Shown here: positions 62,701-64,000 of the stretch, one piece after another | Numbering within the stretch: position 1 is the stretch's first letter | How the letters are laid out: each line of letters starts with the position of its first letter | Source: Pterois miles | Lineage: Eukaryota > Chordata > Actinopteri > Perciformes > Scorpaenidae | Reading direction: 5' to 3' | NCBI GenBank assembly: GCA_947000775.1 | Contig: CAMQGK010000567.1 | Span: 20,738,001 to 20,802,000 of the forward strand | DNA: 64,000 nucleotides | Position numbers and translations under genes: made by a program | The notes under the pieces: model-generated | The model's input: the letters and a program-made list of their open reading frames with translations, nothing else | The model's database searches: none | What the model was told of the DNA's origin: nothing

Positions 62701-64000
62701 TGCCTTGGCCAGGAAATAAGTTTAAGTTTCAAATCCCCTATATTAAAAGTCAGACAGCTGACATTAAGAAAGACAAAATGATGTGATGCTTTTGTTTCTA
62801 CACTATTTAAAATGTTCAATCCATTTTTGTAAATGTAAGTGTTGCAAGCGGTTAATTAAAGATGTGCAATTACATCGGACATCAATTCCAAGGATTCAAA
62901 AGGAAAAAAAAAACATGATTATAATGAAACATGCCAATTTAAATCAGTCGAGATAGTCAGTAGGTTATGAAAGCCAAAAGGGATTCTGATTAAATCATTG
63001 GAAAACATCCCAAAGCCATGACCAGTCACCACACAAAACACAACAGACAATGTTGATCAGCTCTGAATACAGAAATTGAGACATGGAGACAGGTGGGTTT
63101 TTGGATATGTATGTAATTTAAGTAGGAAAGTGTTTTAACATGCACTTAATCACTAGAAATGAATGCAAAGAAAAATGTCAAAGAATCAAAACCTTTACTG
63201 TGTTGCTGATTGAATTGCTCCCCGCTCCCTCCCTGTTTTGTCCCGTGACCGACATTTAGGATGATTCTCACAAGGCAAACTTTTCAGTCACAATGCATGA
63301 GGTGGCAGCAGAGGTATAAACCCAAACACATGAGAACTGGTGCTGTTTCACAGTCAGACAGTGGAGGAAGACATCCTCCTTCTCTCTCTCTCTGGTCTTT
63401 AATATCAAACACACAGCATTGCAAAGAGCTGCAATCTTTTGTGGGGGTAAAATTATTCACATTTAAAATATTTGGTTGAGAAAAAGTAAAATGTTAGTAG
63501 CAGCCTAAGACAATTACTGTCTTATTAAAATGAAACCAAGAATTACGAGAGCAAACCTGCCGTGTGTTACTGTTAAGTCAGTTCCAAATTACTGGTAACT
63601 GCGTACTAATTGATATGATTTTGATCAGTCCGGAGACTCTACCTTCTCCTCGTGGACCTCTCCCAGACCGCCGAGCTGCAGAGGGGTAGAACAACTCATT
63701 ACGGTGAGGTATCGACTGTTTATGCTGCGGTTATCTCAGAGCATTCTCACTTTTCCACCCTAACCATATTGGCTGACCTGTGTGTGACGGCCTCAGTCCT
63801 CCTGCATGGCCTACCCCTGCTGCCCCCCTGGCAGGGTGCGGTTTAAATCTTTGGGGTACTTACCAGAATCTCACCCTGCAGTAACAGGAAGGAATTAAAG
63901 CGAAGGAGGAGGGCAGGTAAAACCAAAGCCGACAGAAATGAGAAAGCAAGCAAGCAAAGATGAGAGAGGAGGAGGAGGAGGAGGAGGGGGAAAGGGTAGC
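53470..64000 (-). CDS. dnm2: Dynamin-2, C-terminal half (gene continues past the right edge)
   Basis: Minus-strand exons, 5' to 3': 63864-63875 (GEIL), 60890-61000, 58919-59028, 58688-58799, 57258-57422, 54747-54970, 53849-54112 and 53470-53542. All have GT/AG borders and compatible phases. Dynamin-2 is the ubiquitous GTPase that pinches off endocytic vesicles. Seen: PH domain ([81 protein letters not shown]). The stalk/GED follows (MDPQLERQVETIRNLVDSYI, PKTIMHLMIN, SLMEESADQAQRRDEMLRMY). The proline-rich tail has SPTPQRRP, PPAVRGPTPGPP, APPIPSRPGPP and PPQIPSRPARIPPGVPSRRP. The end RPTIIRPAEPSLLD is diagnostic for DNM2. The GTPase domain and middle domain lie outside. The a/b paralogue cannot be decided. 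Confidence 0.97.
54971..57257 (-). other. dnm2 intron with a large inverted repeat and hAT remnant
   Basis: No exon was seen in this 2.3-kb intron. It contains an imperfect inverted repeat (arms about 56043-56220 and 56870-57035) and a BED-finger remnant between the arms, both listed below. 54.97-55.95 kb shows nothing recognisable. Confidence 0.6.
56430..56615 (-). pseudogene. hAT-transposase-type BED zinc-finger remnant
   Basis: The minus strand reads WTAKYYVFGEIGGKAVYVVC, then NEHVAVFKEYNVDRHFKTKH, then AGKYRNRREDDEGED, ending in a stop. This is the BED/C2H2-like N-terminus common in hAT (Charlie-type) transposases and genes domesticated from them. The first zinc-binding cysteine (expected in KAVC-VC) is tyrosine, so the finger is probably dead. 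The nearby CAGGGGTGGGCAA at about 56220 looks like a hAT terminal repeat. Confidence 0.7.
59417..59510. repeat. CA microsatellite 1 in a dnm2 intron
   Basis: About 94 bp of alternating CA with one CCCACA interruption near 59457. Confidence 0.97.
59689..59772. repeat. CA microsatellite 2 in a dnm2 intron
   Basis: About 84 bp of uninterrupted CA, ending some 330 bp before the inferred pri-miR-199 donor site at 60104. Confidence 0.97.
59880..60103 (+). ncRNA. Putative first exon and promoter of the pri-miR-199 transcript
   Basis: A strong donor (GCG then GTAAGTA) sits at 60104 on the plus strand. It is preceded by a GC-richer stretch with CG dinucleotides unlike the flanks. A matching acceptor with a good pyrimidine tract (CTCTGTCCTACTGTCCTAG) ends at 60586, 80 nt before mature miR-199-5p. 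The 5' end is not defined; 59880 is only the left limit of the GC-richer stretch. Mammalian miR-199 genes also have spliced antisense host RNAs in dynamin introns. Confidence 0.5.
60587..60740 (+). ncRNA. Putative second exon of the pri-miR-199 host RNA (right end open)
   Basis: It begins after the AG at 60585-60586 and carries the mir-199 hairpin, so the miRNA would be exonic. The transcript probably runs on past 60740; its end is unknown. If it continues, it crosses the dnm2 PH-domain exon at 60890-61000 in antisense. Confidence 0.4.
60662..60730 (+). ncRNA. mir199: microRNA precursor mir-199
   Basis: The 5p arm at 60667-60689 starts CCCAGTGTTCAGACTACCTG, the known miR-199-5p. The 3p arm at 60706-60727 reads ACAGTAGTCTGCACATTGGT and onward, the known miR-199-3p. 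They are separated by a 16-nt loop and closed by GCCT/AGGC. The hairpin lies on the strand opposite dnm2, in the intron between the two PH-domain exons at 58919-59028 and 60890-61000. In mammals miR-199a-1 is likewise antisense inside DNM2, and other copies sit in DNM1 and DNM3. No miR-214 partner was seen downstream in the window. Confidence 0.98.
61001..63863 (-). other. dnm2 intron between the GEIL micro-exon and the first PH exon
   Basis: It contains the complete AGGGCTGTCAA element at 61284-61949. A possible 33-nt cassette at about 63643-63675 is discussed in the findings. Otherwise no feature was recognised. Confidence 0.55.
61284..61949 (+). mobile_element. Complete nonautonomous TIR element (AGGGCTGTCAA family)
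   Basis: Perfect 11-bp inverted ends, AGGGCTGTCAA at 61284-61294 and TTGACAGCCCT at 61939-61949, bound 666 bp. ATTGAAA occurs just outside both ends, possibly a decayed target duplication. Other copies in the window are at 15470-16075, 17610-17830 and 28237-28800. The ends look hAT-like, but the superfamily is an inference. Confidence 0.8.
63864..63875 (-). CDS. dnm2: 12-nt dnm2 micro-exon encoding GEIL
   Basis: GGTGAGATTCTG is flanked on the minus strand by acceptor TGCAG and donor GTAAGT. It adds Gly-Glu-Ile-Leu in frame just before VIRKGW. In mammalian DNM2 the same four residues are an alternatively spliced insert between stalk and PH domain. Its presence here indicates that the splice choice is old. 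Confidence 0.88.

Noticed and set aside
60120..64000. A miR-214 partner for mir-199
   Set aside because: Searched by eye on the plus strand downstream of the hairpin; no match to the miR-214 seed region in hairpin context. It belongs to the DNM3-type locus.
1..64000. CRISPR arrays, operons, phage or bacterial mobile systems
   Set aside because: Spliced genes, SINEs, LINEs and microsatellites show eukaryotic nuclear DNA. The only regular short array is the 51-bp minisatellite, which has no spacers.

Overview
The window is vertebrate nuclear DNA, most likely from a percomorph teleost. Genes are split by introns with GT/AG boundaries, the spacers are AT-rich, and fish-type interspersed repeats are dense: Tc1-like elements, tRNA-headed SINEs, TIR-bearing MITEs and LINE tails. 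Long CA, TA and GA microsatellites are also present. Most open frames of 60-150 codons here are chance or repeat-derived; the real genes are made of short spliced exons.

Five protein-coding genes can be supported. (1) A phospholipid phosphatase of PLPP2 type on the minus strand: exon 1 at 19461-19668, exon 2 at 399-556, remainder beyond the left edge. (2) A small TNF-superfamily ligand on the plus strand (27774-30155, 4 exons, 197 aa), most like CD70. (3) tnfsf14/LIGHT on the minus strand (38457-41555, 4 exons, 229 aa). (4) tmed1, a p24 cargo receptor, on the plus strand (43687-46577, 4 exons, 226 aa). (5) The 3' half of dynamin-2 (dnm2) on the minus strand (53470 to beyond 64000): a 12-nt GEIL micro-exon, PH domain, GED and proline-rich tail.

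An RNA gene, mir-199, lies on the plus strand at 60662-60730, antisense inside a dnm2 intron. A likely spliced primary transcript begins around 60.0 kb. This is the arrangement known for the mammalian dynamin/miR-199 pairs.

Layout: 1-20 kb is the plpp2-like gene, mostly an 18.9-kb first intron full of repeats. 20-27.7 kb is an intergenic stretch with a duplicated block and SINEs. 27.7-41.6 kb holds the two TNF ligands, pointing towards each other and separated by a Tc1-like element and other repeats. 41.6-43.7 kb is a divergent spacer between tnfsf14 and tmed1. 46.6-53.4 kb is the tail-to-tail spacer between tmed1 and dnm2, including the dnm2 3' UTR. 53.5-64 kb is dnm2 with mir-199.

All five genes have human counterparts on chromosome 19p13, where CD70/TNFSF14 and TMED1/DNM2 lie megabases apart. 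Here they sit within about 36 kb. The most useful observations are the antisense mir-199 unit, the dnm2 micro-exon and PH-domain codon deletion, the CD70-like ligand, loss of the paired cysteines in LIGHT, and a homogeneous 51-bp minisatellite. I saw no clearly new biological system.
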